Shown here one piece after another: positions 1 through 9,992 of a DNA stretch of 64,000 nt. The notes under the pieces are model-generated. The model saw nothing but the letters and a program-made list of their open reading frames with translations. It searched no databases and was not told the DNA's origin. Made by a program: the position numbers and the translations under genes. The first letter of the stretch is position 1. Every line of letters begins with the position of its first letter. The DNA is from Aliidiomarina iranensis (GTDB lineage Bacteria; Pseudomonadota; Gammaproteobacteria; Enterobacterales; Alteromonadaceae): the NCBI RefSeq assembly GCF_003987135.1, contig NZ_PIPJ01000003.1, positions 1 to 64,000 on the forward strand. Reading direction: 5' to 3'.

Positions 1-121
1 TTGTCTGGCGGCCATAGCGACGTGGAACCACCTGAATCCTTTCCGAACTCAGAAGTGAAACATGTCAGCGCCGATGGTAGTGTGGGGCCTCCCCATGCGA
101 GAGTAGGACACCGCCAGGCGC
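1..121 (+). rRNA. rrf: 5S ribosomal RNA
   Basis: The sequence matches the gammaproteobacterial 5S rRNA throughout, including the conserved CCGAACTCAGAAGTGAAA block and the GCGCCGATGGTAGTGTGG block. The 5' strand (2-11) pairs fully with the 3' strand (111-120) to form helix I, so the gene is essentially complete. It is the distal end of an rRNA operon whose 16S and 23S genes lie upstream of the window. The exact mature ends are inferred from helix I. Confidence 0.96.
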
Positions 122-131
122 CTATTACGAC

Positions 132-163
132 AAAAACCCCAGCCCGAAAGGCTGGGGTTTTTT
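132..163 (+). terminator. Rho-independent terminator of the rRNA operon
   Basis: A GC-rich stem (ACCCCAGCC at 136-144 and GGCTGGGGT at 150-158) with loop CGAAA is followed by a run of six T. It lies 15 bases after the 5S gene, the expected place for the rRNA operon terminator. Confidence 0.93.
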
Positions 164-267
164 CGTATTCAAAGAGCGGTGTTCTACTCTCGAGTAGGGC
201 GGAGCAGGTTCCCGGTGAAGCCAACCTTTTGGCTTCACCCTGCGAAGCGGGGTGAGCTCTGCGAGCC

Positions 268-293
268 CCTGGCAAACCGCCAGGCGCCTATTA
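268..293 (+). repeat. Duplicated 3' end of 5S rRNA (remnant)
   Basis: Bases 277-293 (CCGCCAGGCGCCTATTA) are identical to 111-127, the 3' strand of 5S helix I and its flank. Upstream CCTGGC (268-273) pairs with GCCAGG (279-284), resembling 5S helix I with the middle of the gene missing. The simplest reading is a second 5S copy that lost its interior; a duplication of the 3' end alone is also possible. Confidence 0.6.
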
Positions 294-301
294 AATAGAA
301 G

Positions 302-330
302 AGCCCTTCGCGTAAGCGAGGGGCTTTTTT
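302..330 (+). terminator. Second terminator after the rRNA operon
   Basis: A 10-bp stem (AGCCCTTCGC at 302-311, GCGAGGGGCT at 316-325, one G-U pair) with loop GTAA is followed by T-rich sequence to 330. It lies directly behind the 5S remnant and would be a back-up terminator for the rRNA operon. Confidence 0.88.
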
Positions 331-479
331 GTAACTCTAATTTAGATGCGTTGTCATGTCCCTAAGTTTTTTTTAAGCAATGTGCAAAATGTGCTGAAGA
401 TTCGCCTAACGATCCCACAGTCCCATCACGACTAAAACTAAAGATCGAATATGTTTTAGATATCCGTTAGGATCTATCA

Positions 480-1493
480 TTGAATTTTGTGTGGATTAAA
501 TTAATGCTTAAATCATTAAGATGGCTGGGAATAGCCATAGCTTTCAGTATCTCTGGTTGTCAAGTAACACAAACTCAAAGTAACTCACCCCATACCAATG
601 CACAAGCCTACGAGATGTCCGAAAAGGCGTTCTCATACTTATCTACTGGATTTGATTTTATTCAGCAAACAGCGATAGATAAGGAAACTATAGACTGGAT
701 TGTTTTGCGAGAGGAAGTATTTACTGCAGCTCAAGGGGCTCAAGAAGCAGAAGACACATATCCGGCTTTGAGAATTGCTATAGCCCATCTTAATGATCAG
801 CATAGTTATTTACATACCAGTTGGGATATACAGCGGAATCGAGAGATAGTAAATTTACCAAGAGGCGAAAAGTTAACGGACGGTATATCGTTATTAGCGA
901 TCCCAACTCACGTTGATCAATCAGATGAAGTGTCACGTAGCTATATTTCAGCTGCACATCACTTTATACGCCAAGTTGTTGGCTCTTGCGGATGGGTTAT
1001 TGATTTACGTGGAAACCGAGGCGGAAATCAAGGCCCTATGATTATTAGTTTAGCGCCGTTTCTTCCATCTGGGCTAGATAGTTATATTTGGTCGCCTACC
1101 AGCGGCGTGAGTTATCTTTACAGTAGAAGCTTTGCGGAACATAGTTCGTTTTCATATCTATTTAGCTTGTCGAAACGTTTTCCTAACGCTTTGAAAGATA
1201 AACCGGTAGCTGTTTTGATTGATAGAAATACAGGTAGCTCAGGCGAAGCTACATTAGTTCAGTTTTTAGGTCGAGCAAATACAAAGACTTTTGGAACGCG
1301 AACTAGCGGTGCGAGTAGTAATATTCACATTATGTACATGACCGACGGCGCTATTCTCGGCGTAGCAAATGGCTACTTTGTTGATCGTGAAGGCAAAGTT
1401 TATAGAAATGGTATCGAGCCAGATATAGCCCTTGGTGACCGCAATATTATTGATGAAGTAACTAGTTGGTTAGAAGAGGTTCATCGATGTTGA
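480..1493 (+). CDS. S41-family peptidase-like lipoprotein
   Basis: A 337-residue protein with a signal sequence ending in a lipobox (SISGC, Cys27), so probably membrane anchored by lipid. The C-terminal half has the S41 (tail-specific protease/IRBP-like) signature: DLRGNRGG near 176-182, and TGSSGE near 251-256 with Ser253 as the expected nucleophile. No PDZ domain is evident. The substrate is unknown. The TTG start is chosen because TTAGGA lies 7 bases upstream; an in-frame ATG at 504 also leaves an intact signal peptide. The gene looks more AT-rich than its neighbours, which may hint at transfer. Family assignment is fairly secure; the biological role is not. Confidence 0.75.
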   Translation: MNFVWIKLMLKSLRWLGIAIAFSISGCQVTQTQSNSPHTNAQAYEMSEKAFSYLSTGFDFIQQTAIDKETIDWIVLREEVFTAAQGAQEAEDTYPALRIAIAHLNDQHSYLHTSWDIQRNREIVNLPRGEKLTDGISLLAIPTHVDQSDEVSRSYISAAHHFIRQVVGSCGWVIDLRGNRGGNQGPMIISLAPFLPSGLDSYIWSPTSGVSYLYSRSFAEHSSFSYLFSLSKRFPNALKDKPVAVLIDRNTGSSGEATLVQFLGRANTKTFGTRTSGASSNIHIMYMTDGAILGVANGYFVDREGKVYRNGIEPDIALGDRNIIDEVTSWLEEVHRC

Positions 1494-1565
1494 TGAAAAG
1501 CCTTACATGGTTCCGAATGATGTTTGATTTTATAATAATTATGAAATAACAAACATGAACAAGTA

Positions 1566-2156
1566 ATGGATGGATGCAAGAGCTTGAAACTACCCCTTGT
1601 TGATGCAGAAATAGCCTACATAGCTGATTTCTTTTCCAACGACGAAGCTGATCGCATATATACGGCGTTGTTGGATGAGTTATCTTGGCATCAAGGTGAT
1701 GTTCATGTTTTTGGTAAATGGTATAAAACACCGAGGTTGCAGGCTTGGCATGGTGATAATTCGTTAGTTTATCGTTATTCGGGTAAAGCTCTTACAACTG
1801 AGCCCTGGACTAAAACCCTAATCGAAGTTCGCTCGCGTTTAGAGGCTGCCGGCTTTGCTCCTAACGCGGTTTTGGCTAACCAATATCGAGATGGTAGCGA
1901 TAAAATGGGTTGGCACAGTGATGATGAGCCAGAGCTTGGAGAGCAGCCGGTGATTCTCAGTTTAAGTTTTGGTGCCGTGCGCGATTTTGATTTAAGGCAC
2001 AAAAAAACGAAAACTACGCATCGAATTTCTCTAGAGCATGGTAGCTTGCTCGTTATGAAGGGCAGTACGCAGAAATTTTGGCAACACCAACTGCCGCAGA
2101 GAAAGCGAGAGAAAAGCCCCCGCATCAATTTAACGTTTCGAACTATCATCACGTAA
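1566..2156 (+). CDS. AlkB-like 2-oxoglutarate/Fe(II) dioxygenase
   Basis: A 196-residue AlkB-family protein, the family that oxidatively demethylates alkylated bases in DNA or RNA using Fe(II) and 2-oxoglutarate. The signature NQYRDGSDKMGWHSDDE gives the first His and Asp iron ligands, WQHQLP gives the distal His, and PRINLTFR carries the Arg pair that binds 2-oxoglutarate. Layout and length match the bacterial AlkB2/ALKBH2-3-like group rather than the E. coli AlkB type. It stands alone between the S41 gene and bolA; no Ada or other alkylation-response gene is nearby. Substrate preference cannot be read from the sequence. Confidence 0.88.
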   Translation: MDGCKSLKLPLVDAEIAYIADFFSNDEADRIYTALLDELSWHQGDVHVFGKWYKTPRLQAWHGDNSLVYRYSGKALTTEPWTKTLIEVRSRLEAAGFAPNAVLANQYRDGSDKMGWHSDDEPELGEQPVILSLSFGAVRDFDLRHKKTKTTHRISLEHGSLLVMKGSTQKFWQHQLPQRKREKSPRINLTFRTIIT

Positions 2157-2272
2157 AACTTTTTTATTTATTCGATAGCTTGTGGTTTTGAGGCCTTATT
2201 TAATTTTCTGCATTACGTTATTCTACGGCGTACCAACTTCTTTCATCTTGCAGTAAAAAAGGAGCATTATTT

Positions 2273-2587
2273 ATGGGGCCTATACAAAGCCTTATTGAAC
2301 ATAAACTAAACTCAACTTTTACTCCCACATATTTAGAAGTAGAAAATGAGAGCCATATGCACGGTGGAAGTGCAAGCGAATCACATTTCAAGGTTACTAT
2401 CGTCAGTGAAAAATTTATTGAAATGCCCTTGCTGCAGCGCCATCGTTTCGTAAATCAAGTTTTACGCGAAGAACTCGATGGCGCCATACATGCCCTGGCC
2501 ATGCACACATACACGCCAGAACAGTGGGGAAATGTTGGTAAAGCACCTGATTCACCCGATTGCCGTGGCGGTAGCAAGCACATCTGA
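2273..2587 (+). CDS. bolA: BolA-family protein
   Basis: A 104-residue protein with the BolA fold signature: the H-rich loop (ESHMHGGSASESHFKV), the conserved FIEMPLLQRHRFVNQVL region and the HALAMHTYTPEQW C-terminal block. BolA proteins work with monothiol glutaredoxins in iron-sulfur cluster handling and are linked to cell-shape and stress control in E. coli. The start is supported by AAAAAGGAG about 8 bases upstream of the ATG. The C-terminal tail after EQW is variable in the family. It appears to be a single-gene unit ahead of fabV. Confidence 0.93.
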   Translation: MGPIQSLIEHKLNSTFTPTYLEVENESHMHGGSASESHFKVTIVSEKFIEMPLLQRHRFVNQVLREELDGAIHALAMHTYTPEQWGNVGKAPDSPDCRGGSKHI

Positions 2588-2657
2588 TGTGTGAAGTGCC
2601 TACTAATCAGTTAGAATACAGGCAAATTTCATAGGATCATAGAATAGGAATCCGGCC

Positions 2658-3836
2658 ATGGTTATTCATCCAAAGATTCGCGGTTTTATTTGTACTAACG
2701 CTCATCCGGTAGGATGCGCAGAGAACGTACGGCAACAAATTCAATATATCAAGAAACAAACTCCAATATCAGATGGCCCGAAGCGGGTTTTGATTATCGG
2801 TTGCTCTACCGGCTATGGTTTGGCTTCAAGAATAACGTCCGCTTATGCTTCTGGAGCTAAAACCTTAGGCGTGTGTTTTGAGAAAGAACCAACCGAGCGC
2901 AAAACTGGCACCGCGGGTTGGTATAACACAGCCGCATTTCATGAATTCGCAAAAGCTGATGGCCTCTACTACCATACTATTAACGGTGATGCCTTTTCTG
3001 ATGAGATTAAGGCGCAAACGATTGCACAAATTAAGGAAGATTTGGGGCAAGTTGATTTGGTGGTGTATAGCCTTGCTTCACCTAAACGTAAGGACCCAGA
3101 GTCTGGGGAGGTGTACAGCTCTACGTTGAAGCCTATTGGCGAATCCTATACCACAAAAACTTATGATACCGATAAAGACAAAGTGCATGATATTAGCCTA
3201 GAGCCGGCAACCGAGGATGAAATTGCACAGACCATTAAAGTAATGGGGGGGCAAGATTGGGAACGCTGGATAGCACAATTGCATGAAGCAGGTGTGCTCG
3301 CACCTGATTGCCAAACAACAGCCTACACATATATAGGCAAAAAACTAACTTGGCCAATTTACGGGCACGCAACCATTGGCCGTGCGAAGGAAGATTTAGA
3401 TCGCGCTGCAGCTAGTTTACGTAGTACTTATAAAGATATTAATTTAAGTGCGTGGGTTTCCTCGCTGAAAGCTTTGGTAACGCAAGCGAGCTCTGCAATT
3501 CCGGTAATGCCTTTGTATATTTCACTTATATATGGAGTAATGAAGGAAGAAGGTACGCACGAAGGCTGTATTGAGCAAATTTACCGTTTGTTCACCGAAG
3601 GGCTCTACACTGAAACACCAACGCTTGATGATAACAGCCGCTTACGCATGGACGGCTTAGAAACAAACGAGGCGACTCAAGCTAAAATCGAAGCTTTATG
3701 GGATCAAATTACCCAAGAGAACTTTCATGAATTAGCTGATTATGAAGGCTACCATGCCGAATTTCTGCGCCTATTTGGTTTTGCGATTCAAGGTGTTGAT
3801 TATGATGCTGATGTTGATCCGCAAGTAAACTGGTAG
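2658..3836 (+). CDS. fabV: Enoyl-[acyl-carrier-protein] reductase FabV
   Basis: A 392-residue protein, the usual length for FabV, which reduces trans-2-enoyl-ACP with NADH in the last step of each fatty acid elongation cycle. The N-terminal start (MVIHPKIRGFICTNAHPVGC) is typical of the family. The NADH-binding region has IIGCSTGYGLASR, and the catalytic Y-x8-K pair is Tyr235 and Lys244, at the positions reported for FabV. FabV is a short-chain dehydrogenase superfamily member unrelated in length to FabI and is known to be poorly inhibited by triclosan. No fabI is seen in the window, so this may be the main enoyl reductase. It is monocistronic between bolA and nqrA. Confidence 0.96.
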   Translation: MVIHPKIRGFICTNAHPVGCAENVRQQIQYIKKQTPISDGPKRVLIIGCSTGYGLASRITSAYASGAKTLGVCFEKEPTERKTGTAGWYNTAAFHEFAKADGLYYHTINGDAFSDEIKAQTIAQIKEDLGQVDLVVYSLASPKRKDPESGEVYSSTLKPIGESYTTKTYDTDKDKVHDISLEPATEDEIAQTIKVMGGQDWERWIAQLHEAGVLAPDCQTTAYTYIGKKLTWPIYGHATIGRAKEDLDRAAASLRSTYKDINLSAWVSSLKALVTQASSAIPVMPLYISLIYGVMKEEGTHEGCIEQIYRLFTEGLYTETPTLDDNSRLRMDGLETNEATQAKIEALWDQITQENFHELADYEGYHAEFLRLFGFAIQGVDYDADVDPQVNW

Positions 3837-4112
3837 CGATAAAATTTAAGTTACTAAATTGTACCTAGCGCCAATTAAATTTTTCGATTGGCGTGGCCTG
3901 TATTAACAAAAAACTGTACAATATGGCGCTGGAAGTTACTAGGTAACATTTCTAAGAATAATAGTAACATCAGTAGGAACCGGATAAATCCCGAGATACA
4001 CTGCGTATCGAGCTGAAAATCACCCGAGAATCAGGGTTTTAGTGCACATACGCGGTTATCAAAAAACGAATTGAGCTTTCAATCTTCCTTAAATTGAGTA
4101 GTGCAAACGCGT

Positions 4113-5453
4113 ATGATTACGATAAAGAAAGGTTTGGATATCCCTATTGCGGGAGCTCCACAGCAAATCATTGAAGATGGCCCTGCCATCAAAACCGTTG
4201 CTATCCTTGGTGAAGAGTATGTGGGTATGCGTCCAACCATGTCTGTCCAGGTCGATGACCGGGTCAAGAAAGGGCAGGTTCTTTTTGAAGATAAAAAGAA
4301 TCCGGGCGTAAAATTCACAGCTCCCGCCGCTGGTGTAGTGAAAGAAATTAATCGGGGAGCAAGACGAGTTCTGCAATCTGTCGTTATTGAAATTGACGGC
4401 GATGAGCAGGAAACTTTTGCTCAGTACGATGAAGGCAAGTTGTTGCAACTAAGCCGCGAAAATGTTCAGCAAAACCTCGTTGATTCAGGTTTGTGGACAG
4501 CCTTGCGTACCCGCCCTTATTCAAAATCTCCAGCGTTAGATTCCGAGCCGAAAGCGATTTTCGTAAACGCTATGGATACTAACCCACTAGCCGGAAATCC
4601 TTTATTGGCGATCGAAGAGCAGCCAAAAGCTTTCAGTAACGGATTAAAAGTACTTAGCCGCTTAACTGAAGGTAAGCTTTACGTATGTTCAGCGCCGGAT
4701 GCAAAAATTGATTTTGATTCAGCACCAGTTACTCATGAAACGTTCAAAGGCGTGCATCCTGCTGGTAACGTGGGTACTCACATTCACTTCTTAGAAGGCG
4801 TGAATATGAGCTACCAGGTTTGGCATTTGAACCCACAAGATGTGATTGCAATTGGCAAACTATTCACAACTGGCGAATTGTTTACTGATCGTGTTGTAGC
4901 GATTGGTGGCCCGGGTGTTAAGAACCCACGGTTACTTCGCACCCGTTTGGGTGCAAATTTAAATGAGCTCACTTCAGGTGAGCTAGTTGCTGATGGCCTC
5001 CGCATCGTTTCTGGTTCTGTACTTAACGGGCATAAAGCATCGGGGCCACATGCGTATCTTGGTCGTTTCCATAACCAAGTATCGGTAATTGAAGAAGGTG
5101 AAGAGAAGCTTTTGTTTGGTTGGATTTGGCCAGGCAAAGAAATGCATTCAATCACCCGTGCCTATACCGGGCATTTACGTCCGAAGAAGTTGTTTAATAT
5201 GAACGCTTCAACAAATGGTTCAGATCGTGCCATGGTACCAACTGGTAACTATGAGCGTGTGATGCCATTGGATGTTATCCCAACTCTGTTGTTACGTGAT
5301 TTGTGTTCAGGCGATATCGAAAGTGCACAAGCTTTAGGTTGCTTGGAATTGGATGAAGAAGATTTAGCCCTTTGTACATACGTGTGCCCGGGTAAATATG
5401 ATTTTGGTCCACTTCTACGTAGTTGCCTAACCACGATTGAGAAAGAGGGCTAA
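4113..5453 (+). CDS. nqrA: Na+-translocating NADH:quinone reductase subunit A
   Basis: First gene of the six-gene nqr operon. NqrA is the peripheral subunit of the Na+-pumping NADH:ubiquinone oxidoreductase and is implicated in quinone binding. The N-terminus [14 protein letters not shown] is characteristic, and the C-terminus ([15 protein letters not shown]) has the family's cysteine-containing block. The ATG at 4113 matches the conserved family start; an in-frame GTG at 4101 would add four residues, and neither has a strong Shine-Dalgarno. The upstream gap (3837-4112) presumably carries the operon promoter; no clear one was recognised. The nqrB start follows the stop by 2 bases. Confidence 0.96.
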   Translation: MITIKKGLDIPIAGAPQQIIEDGPAIKTVAILGEEYVGMRPTMSVQVDDRVKKGQVLFEDKKNPGVKFTAPAAGVVKEINRGARRVLQSVVIEIDGDEQETFAQYDEGKLLQLSRENVQQNLVDSGLWTALRTRPYSKSPALDSEPKAIFVNAMDTNPLAGNPLLAIEEQPKAFSNGLKVLSRLTEGKLYVCSAPDAKIDFDSAPVTHETFKGVHPAGNVGTHIHFLEGVNMSYQVWHLNPQDVIAIGKLFTTGELFTDRVVAIGGPGVKNPRLLRTRLGANLNELTSGELVADGLRIVSGSVLNGHKASGPHAYLGRFHNQVSVIEEGEEKLLFGWIWPGKEMHSITRAYTGHLRPKKLFNMNASTNGSDRAMVPTGNYERVMPLDVIPTLLLRDLCSGDIESAQALGCLELDEEDLALCTYVCPGKYDFGPLLRSCLTTIEKEG

Positions 5454-5455
5454 AC

Positions 5456-6679
5456 ATGAGCTTAAAAAATTACATCGAACGTTTAGAGCCACAGTTTGAG
5501 CCAGGTGGAAAACATGAAAAATGGTACGCTTTGTATGAAGCGGTAGCTACCATTTTGTATACCCCTGGTAAAACAAACAAAGGTTCTACCCACGTTCGCG
5601 ATAACATTGACCTGAAACGTATTATGATCTTTGTATGGATGATGACGTTTCCAGCAATGTTTTATGGTATGTACAATGTGGGTTATCAAGCCTCTCTTGC
5701 GTTGGCAGGTGGATTAGAGCTTGGCGATGCATGGCAAGTGGGCTTGTTCCAATTGCTAGGTGGTGAGTTCACTCCAGATGCAGGTTGGGGCACCATGATG
5801 CTTTATGGCGCCTGTTTCTTCCTTCCGATCTACGCAGTAACTTTCGTTGTAGGTGGTTTCTGGGAAGTTCTCTTCGCCTCCATCCGGAAGCACGAAGTAA
5901 ATGAAGGTTTCTTCGTAACATCCGTGCTCTTCGCGTTGATATTGCCTGCAACTATACCGCTATGGCAAGTAGCCTTAGGTATCACTTTCGGTATTGTTAT
6001 TGGTAAAGAAATTTTCGGTGGTACTGGCCGTAACTTCCTGAACCCAGCCTTAACTGGACGTGCATTCCTTTACTTCTCATTCCCGGCTGCTATTTCTGGC
6101 GATCAAGTATGGACCGCTGTTGATGGTCACTCGGGTGCCACATTATTGAGCCAAGCGTTTAACGGCGACATGGACTACGGCAATATTAATGGTGTTGTTG
6201 AGGGAACTTGGAGCTGGATGGATGCTTTCATCGGCCGAATTCCGGGTTCAGTAGGTGAGGTATCAACCCTTGCTATTCTTATCGGTGGTTTAGCGTTGAT
6301 TTATTTCCGCATTGCCTCATGGCGCATTGTCGGTGGTGTGTTCATTGGTATGGTGGCGTTCTCTGGGCTGTTGAACTTGGTTGGTAGCGAAACTAATCCA
6401 ATGTTTGCCATGCCTTGGTACTGGCATATGGTTATCGGCGGATTTGCGTTCGGTATGTTCTTTATGGCCACCGATCCAGTATCCGCGGCATTTACCAATA
6501 AAGGTAAATGGGCATACGGTATCTTAATCGGCTTTATGACAGTGATGATTCGGGTGATTAATCCAGCGTTCCCTGAAGGCATAATGCTTGCGATTCTATT
6601 CGCGAACGTTTTTGCTCCACTGTTTGACCATTTTGTTGTACAAGCCAACGTGAAGCGGAGGGCGTTACGCCATGGCTAG
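5456..6679 (+). CDS. nqrB: Na+-translocating NADH:quinone reductase subunit B
   Basis: A 407-residue integral membrane subunit with about ten hydrophobic segments. It carries covalently bound FMN through a threonine in the SGAT motif, seen here as [10 protein letters not shown] with Thr229 as the attachment residue. The family sequence [23 protein letters not shown] is present (about 188-210). NqrB also contributes to the sodium channel and quinone site. It overlaps nqrC by 8 bases, consistent with translational coupling. Confidence 0.97.
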   Translation: MSLKNYIERLEPQFEPGGKHEKWYALYEAVATILYTPGKTNKGSTHVRDNIDLKRIMIFVWMMTFPAMFYGMYNVGYQASLALAGGLELGDAWQVGLFQLLGGEFTPDAGWGTMMLYGACFFLPIYAVTFVVGGFWEVLFASIRKHEVNEGFFVTSVLFALILPATIPLWQVALGITFGIVIGKEIFGGTGRNFLNPALTGRAFLYFSFPAAISGDQVWTAVDGHSGATLLSQAFNGDMDYGNINGVVEGTWSWMDAFIGRIPGSVGEVSTLAILIGGLALIYFRIASWRIVGGVFIGMVAFSGLLNLVGSETNPMFAMPWYWHMVIGGFAFGMFFMATDPVSAAFTNKGKWAYGILIGFMTVMIRVINPAFPEGIMLAILFANVFAPLFDHFVVQANVKRRALRHG

Positions 6680-7427
6680 TAAAAATGATACGATTAGCAA
6701 AACCTTTACAGTGATCATCGCGCTTTGCTTGGTGTGTTCGATTGTTGTGTCGGGTGCTGCTGTTGGTTTGAAAGAGCGGCAAGAAGCGAATGCTGCGTTG
6801 GCAAAACAAGGTAATATCTTGGCTTCGGCAGGCATCGATTTTGCTAGCCAAGGTGCTGAAACCGTATTTGCCGAGCGCGTAAGAGTGCTTAGCTTCAATC
6901 ATGAAACGGGTGAAGTAACTTCTTATGATTCCCTAGTTAATATGGAAGCCGCTCTTGCTGAGGCGAGTGCTTCACCTGTACAGAACAATGCCGGTGTTCG
7001 TGATATGCGTTCTGAACTTCCGGTATTTGCTATCCAAGGCGAGGGTGATGACAGCGTGCAATCATACGTTATTGATGTACGTGGCGCAGGCTTATGGGGA
7101 ATGATGTATGGATTCGTTGCTCTTTCGGCAGATGGGCAAACGATTCAAGGCTTAAACTTTTACGATCATTCAGAAACACCAGGCTTGGGGGGAGAAATCC
7201 AAAACCCTCGTTGGGCTGGGCGTTTCGAAGGTAAAAAAGCCGTAGATGATAACGGCAACGTAGCGATCAGTGTTGTTAAAGGCGCCCAAGCTGATAAGAA
7301 TCAAGTAGATGCGCTTTCTGGAGCCACTATTACCAGCAATGGCGTAGATAACACCTTCCAGTTCTGGTTAAGTGACAAAGCTTATGGCTCGTTTTTAGCA
7401 ACGCTGCGTGAAGAGGGAGTAATTTAA
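6672..7427 (+). CDS. nqrC: Na+-translocating NADH:quinone reductase subunit C
   Basis: A 251-residue subunit with one N-terminal membrane helix (about residues 10-32) and a periplasmic FMN-binding domain. The second covalent FMN attaches to the threonine of SGAT, here [13 protein letters not shown] with Thr219. The [12 protein letters not shown] motif of the FMN-binding domain is also intact. The flavin is attached by ApbE, which is not in this window. The stop overlaps the nqrD start by one base. Confidence 0.97.
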   Translation: MASKNDTISKTFTVIIALCLVCSIVVSGAAVGLKERQEANAALAKQGNILASAGIDFASQGAETVFAERVRVLSFNHETGEVTSYDSLVNMEAALAEASASPVQNNAGVRDMRSELPVFAIQGEGDDSVQSYVIDVRGAGLWGMMYGFVALSADGQTIQGLNFYDHSETPGLGGEIQNPRWAGRFEGKKAVDDNGNVAISVVKGAQADKNQVDALSGATITSNGVDNTFQFWLSDKAYGSFLATLREEGVI

Positions 7428-8059
7428 TGGCTAGCGCAAAAGAAATGAAGTCGGTGCTATTTGGGCCTATTTTAGCCAATAACCCTATTGCACTGCAGAT
7501 ACTCGGCGTATGTTCGGCACTAGCGGTAACTTCAAAGCTAGAAAATACGCTGGTAATGTGTATTGCACTTACGTTTGTATTAGTTCTTTCAAACGTATCG
7601 ATTTCAATTATCCGCAATCACATTCCTTCAAGTGTGCGAATTATCGTACAAATGACAATTATCGCCAGCTTGGTAATTGTGGTTGACCAATTATTGCAAG
7701 CGTATGCTTACAATATTGCACAAGAGCTTTCAGTATTCGTTGGTTTGATTATTACCAACTGTATCGTAATGGGCCGAGCTGAAGCCTTCGCCATGAAAGA
7801 GAAGCCGGGCATGGCTTTTCTCGATGGTTTAGGGAATGGCTTAGGTTATTCGGTTGTGCTGTTAACTGTTGCGTTTTTCCGTGAACTCTTCGGTTCAGGT
7901 AGCTTATTTGGTTTACAAATAATGCCGCTAGTTACCGAGGGTGGCTGGTACACACCGGTAGGTTTGTTGGTATTGCCACCAAGCGCGTTCTTTATCATTG
8001 GCGGTTTTATTTGGGTACTACGTACTTTCCGCCCAGAACAAGTAGAAGCGAAGGAGTAA
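7427..8059 (+). CDS. nqrD: Na+-translocating NADH:quinone reductase subunit D
   Basis: A 210-residue integral membrane protein of the NqrD/RnfE family, about six membrane helices. With NqrE it forms the pseudosymmetric core that holds an intramembrane iron centre; the [13 protein letters not shown] block contains the conserved cysteine near the middle of the membrane, and a second conserved cysteine lies in the LGVCSAL helix. It starts on the last base of nqrC and is followed by nqrE after 4 bases. Confidence 0.97.
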   Translation: MASAKEMKSVLFGPILANNPIALQILGVCSALAVTSKLENTLVMCIALTFVLVLSNVSISIIRNHIPSSVRIIVQMTIIASLVIVVDQLLQAYAYNIAQELSVFVGLIITNCIVMGRAEAFAMKEKPGMAFLDGLGNGLGYSVVLLTVAFFRELFGSGSLFGLQIMPLVTEGGWYTPVGLLVLPPSAFFIIGGFIWVLRTFRPEQVEAKE

Positions 8060-8063
8060 GCTC

Positions 8064-8672
8064 ATGGAACACTATATAAGCATGTTCGTCCGTGCAGTGT
8101 TCATTGAGAACCTTGCATTATCATTCTTCCTTGGGATGTGTACATTCCTTGCGGTATCGAAGAAAGTTACCACGGCAATTGGCCTAGGTGTTGCGGTTGT
8201 CGTAGTACTGGGGATATCAGTGCCAATCAGTAACCTTGTGAACACTTTTGTGCTCTCGCCGGGTTCATTGCATTGGGCAGGGTTTCCGAATGCTGATTTG
8301 AGCTTCCTACGGTTCCTTACTTTTATCGGAATTATCGCTGCGTTGGTCCAAATCTTGGAAATGACGTTAGATAAGTACCTACCATCGTTGTACAACGCGC
8401 TCGGTATCTTCTTACCACTGATTACCGTGAACTGCGCGATCTTTGGTGGGGTGTTGTTCATGGTGGAACGTGATTATAACTTCACTGAAAGTATCGTTTA
8501 CGGAGTGGGTAGTGGTGTTGGCTGGGCGTTAGCAATTACGCTGCTAGCTGCAGTGCGTGAGAAGCTGAAATATGCGGATATTCCTGATGGTCTGCGTGGC
8601 TTAGGAATTACCTTTATCAGCACGGGTTTGATTGGTTTGGGCTTTATGTCGTTTTCCGGCGTATCCCTGTAA
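8064..8672 (+). CDS. nqrE: Na+-translocating NADH:quinone reductase subunit E
   Basis: A 202-residue, six-helix membrane protein of the NqrE/RnfA family. The conserved helices [14 protein letters not shown] and [11 protein letters not shown] each hold the cysteine expected to bind the iron shared with NqrD. Length and start ([20 protein letters not shown]) match the family closely. It is cotranscribed with the rest of the operon; 43 bases separate it from nqrF. Confidence 0.97.
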   Translation: MEHYISMFVRAVFIENLALSFFLGMCTFLAVSKKVTTAIGLGVAVVVVLGISVPISNLVNTFVLSPGSLHWAGFPNADLSFLRFLTFIGIIAALVQILEMTLDKYLPSLYNALGIFLPLITVNCAIFGGVLFMVERDYNFTESIVYGVGSGVGWALAITLLAAVREKLKYADIPDGLRGLGITFISTGLIGLGFMSFSGVSL

Positions 8673-8715
8673 CCCCTCAGTTTAAAGAAGTAGTGGGAAT
8701 ATAAGGAACGAGTCG

Positions 8716-9942
8716 ATGCAAGAAATATATCTCGGCGTGGGCATGTTCACCGTTATCGTATTAGCATTAGTTGTTGTAATTATTTTTGCAAAATCTAAGT
8801 TAGTACCATCAGGTGATGTCCAGATCGTCATTAACGACGATGAAGATAAAACGATTACAACCCAACCAGGTACTAAGTTACTGGGTGCTCTTGCGAATGC
8901 AGGTATCTTCGTATCTTCTGCCTGTGGTGGTGGTGGTTCATGTGGTCAGTGTATCGTGCACATTAAAGAGGGTGGCGGCGATATTCTGCCAACCGAGCGC
9001 GATCACATTTCACGCGGTGAAGCCCGTAAGGGTGCCCGTTTGTCGTGTCAGGTGAACGTTAAACAAAACATGAAAATTGAACTCGAAGAGGAAGTGTTCG
9101 GGATCAAGAAATGGGATTGTACAGTTCGTTCGAACGATAACGTGGCTACCTTCATCAAAGAGTTGGTATTGGAAATACCGGATGGCGAATCAGTGCCGTT
9201 CCGTGCAGGTGGTTATATTCAAATTGAAGCACCAGCACACCATGTGAAATTCAAAGACTTTGAAGTTGATGAAGAATACCGTGGCGATTGGGAACGTTTC
9301 GGCTTCTTTGATTTAGAATCTAAAGTAGATGAAGAAGTGATTCGTGCGTATTCGATGGCTAACTACCCAGAAGAATTCGGTATCATTATGCTTAACGTGC
9401 GTATTGCAACGCCGCCGCCAAATGATATGAGCTTGCCACCTGGGCAAATGTCTTCTTACATTTTCAGCTTGAAGAAAGGTGATAAGGCAACAATTTCTGG
9501 TCCATTTGGCGAGTTCTTCGCGAAAGAAACGGAAGCTGAAATGGTATTCGTTGGTGGTGGTGCGGGCATGGCGCCAATGCGTTCACACATCTTCGATCAG
9601 CTTCGCAGAATCAACACGAAACGTAAAATGTCGTTTTGGTATGGTGCGCGTTCGAAGCGTGAAATGTTCTATGTAGAAGATTTCGATATGCTTGCTGACG
9701 AAAATGAGAATTTCGATTGGCACGTGGCTTTGTCGGATCCAACTCCAGAAGATAATTGGGATGGGGATACAGGTTTCATTCACAACGTTCTTTATGAGCG
9801 TTACTTGAAATACCACCCAGCTCCTGAAGACTGTGAGTTCTACATGTGTGGGCCGCCGGTGATGAATGCTGCGGTTATTAACATGTTAAAAGAGTTAGGC
9901 GTAGAAGACGAAAACATCATGTTGGACGACTTCGGCGGTTAA
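8716..9942 (+). CDS. nqrF: Na+-translocating NADH:quinone reductase subunit F
   Basis: A 408-residue NADH-entry subunit. It has one N-terminal membrane helix (about 5-25), a plant-type [2Fe-2S] ferredoxin domain with Cys70, Cys76, Cys79 and Cys111, a FAD-binding domain with [11 protein letters not shown], and a C-terminal NADH-binding domain with [12 protein letters not shown] and the final [10 protein letters not shown] block. Electrons pass from NADH to FAD, then to the 2Fe-2S centre. It is the last gene of the operon; a strong terminator follows 50 bases later. Confidence 0.98.
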   Translation: MQEIYLGVGMFTVIVLALVVVIIFAKSKLVPSGDVQIVINDDEDKTITTQPGTKLLGALANAGIFVSSACGGGGSCGQCIVHIKEGGGDILPTERDHISRGEARKGARLSCQVNVKQNMKIELEEEVFGIKKWDCTVRSNDNVATFIKELVLEIPDGESVPFRAGGYIQIEAPAHHVKFKDFEVDEEYRGDWERFGFFDLESKVDEEVIRAYSMANYPEEFGIIMLNVRIATPPPNDMSLPPGQMSSYIFSLKKGDKATISGPFGEFFAKETEAEMVFVGGGAGMAPMRSHIFDQLRRINTKRKMSFWYGARSKREMFYVEDFDMLADENENFDWHVALSDPTPEDNWDGDTGFIHNVLYERYLKYHPAPEDCEFYMCGPPVMNAAVINMLKELGVEDENIMLDDFGG

Positions 9943-9992
9943 TGTGACATTGCGATAGCAAACACATTTAGATTACCAAATCTAACTCACTG

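Larger units (their letters stand above)
164..479. other. Intergenic region with 5S remnant and extra hairpins
   Basis: No gene is seen in this 316-base stretch. It holds a perfect 11-bp hairpin at 214-239 (GGTGAAGCCAA / TTGGCTTCACC), a 17-base exact copy of the 5S 3' end plus flank at 277-293 (compare 111-127), and a second terminator at 302-330. The rest, 331-479, is AT-rich and should contain the promoter of the next gene, but no convincing -35/-10 pair was picked out. Confidence 0.7.

Noticed and set aside
122-255. Open frame continuing from the 5S gene (84 codons from base 1)
   Set aside because: It reads through 5S rRNA and a terminator; it is not coding.
1775-2152. 125-codon minus-strand frame opposite the AlkB-like gene
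   Set aside because: Overlaps a well-supported gene in full and has no family features.
3869-3893. Terminator after fabV
   Set aside because: A 7-bp stem (CGCCAAT/ATTGGCG) with an 11-base loop and no T run; too weak to call.
8072-8461. 129-codon minus-strand frame inside nqrE
   Set aside because: Antisense to a conserved membrane protein; no start signal and no recognisable family.
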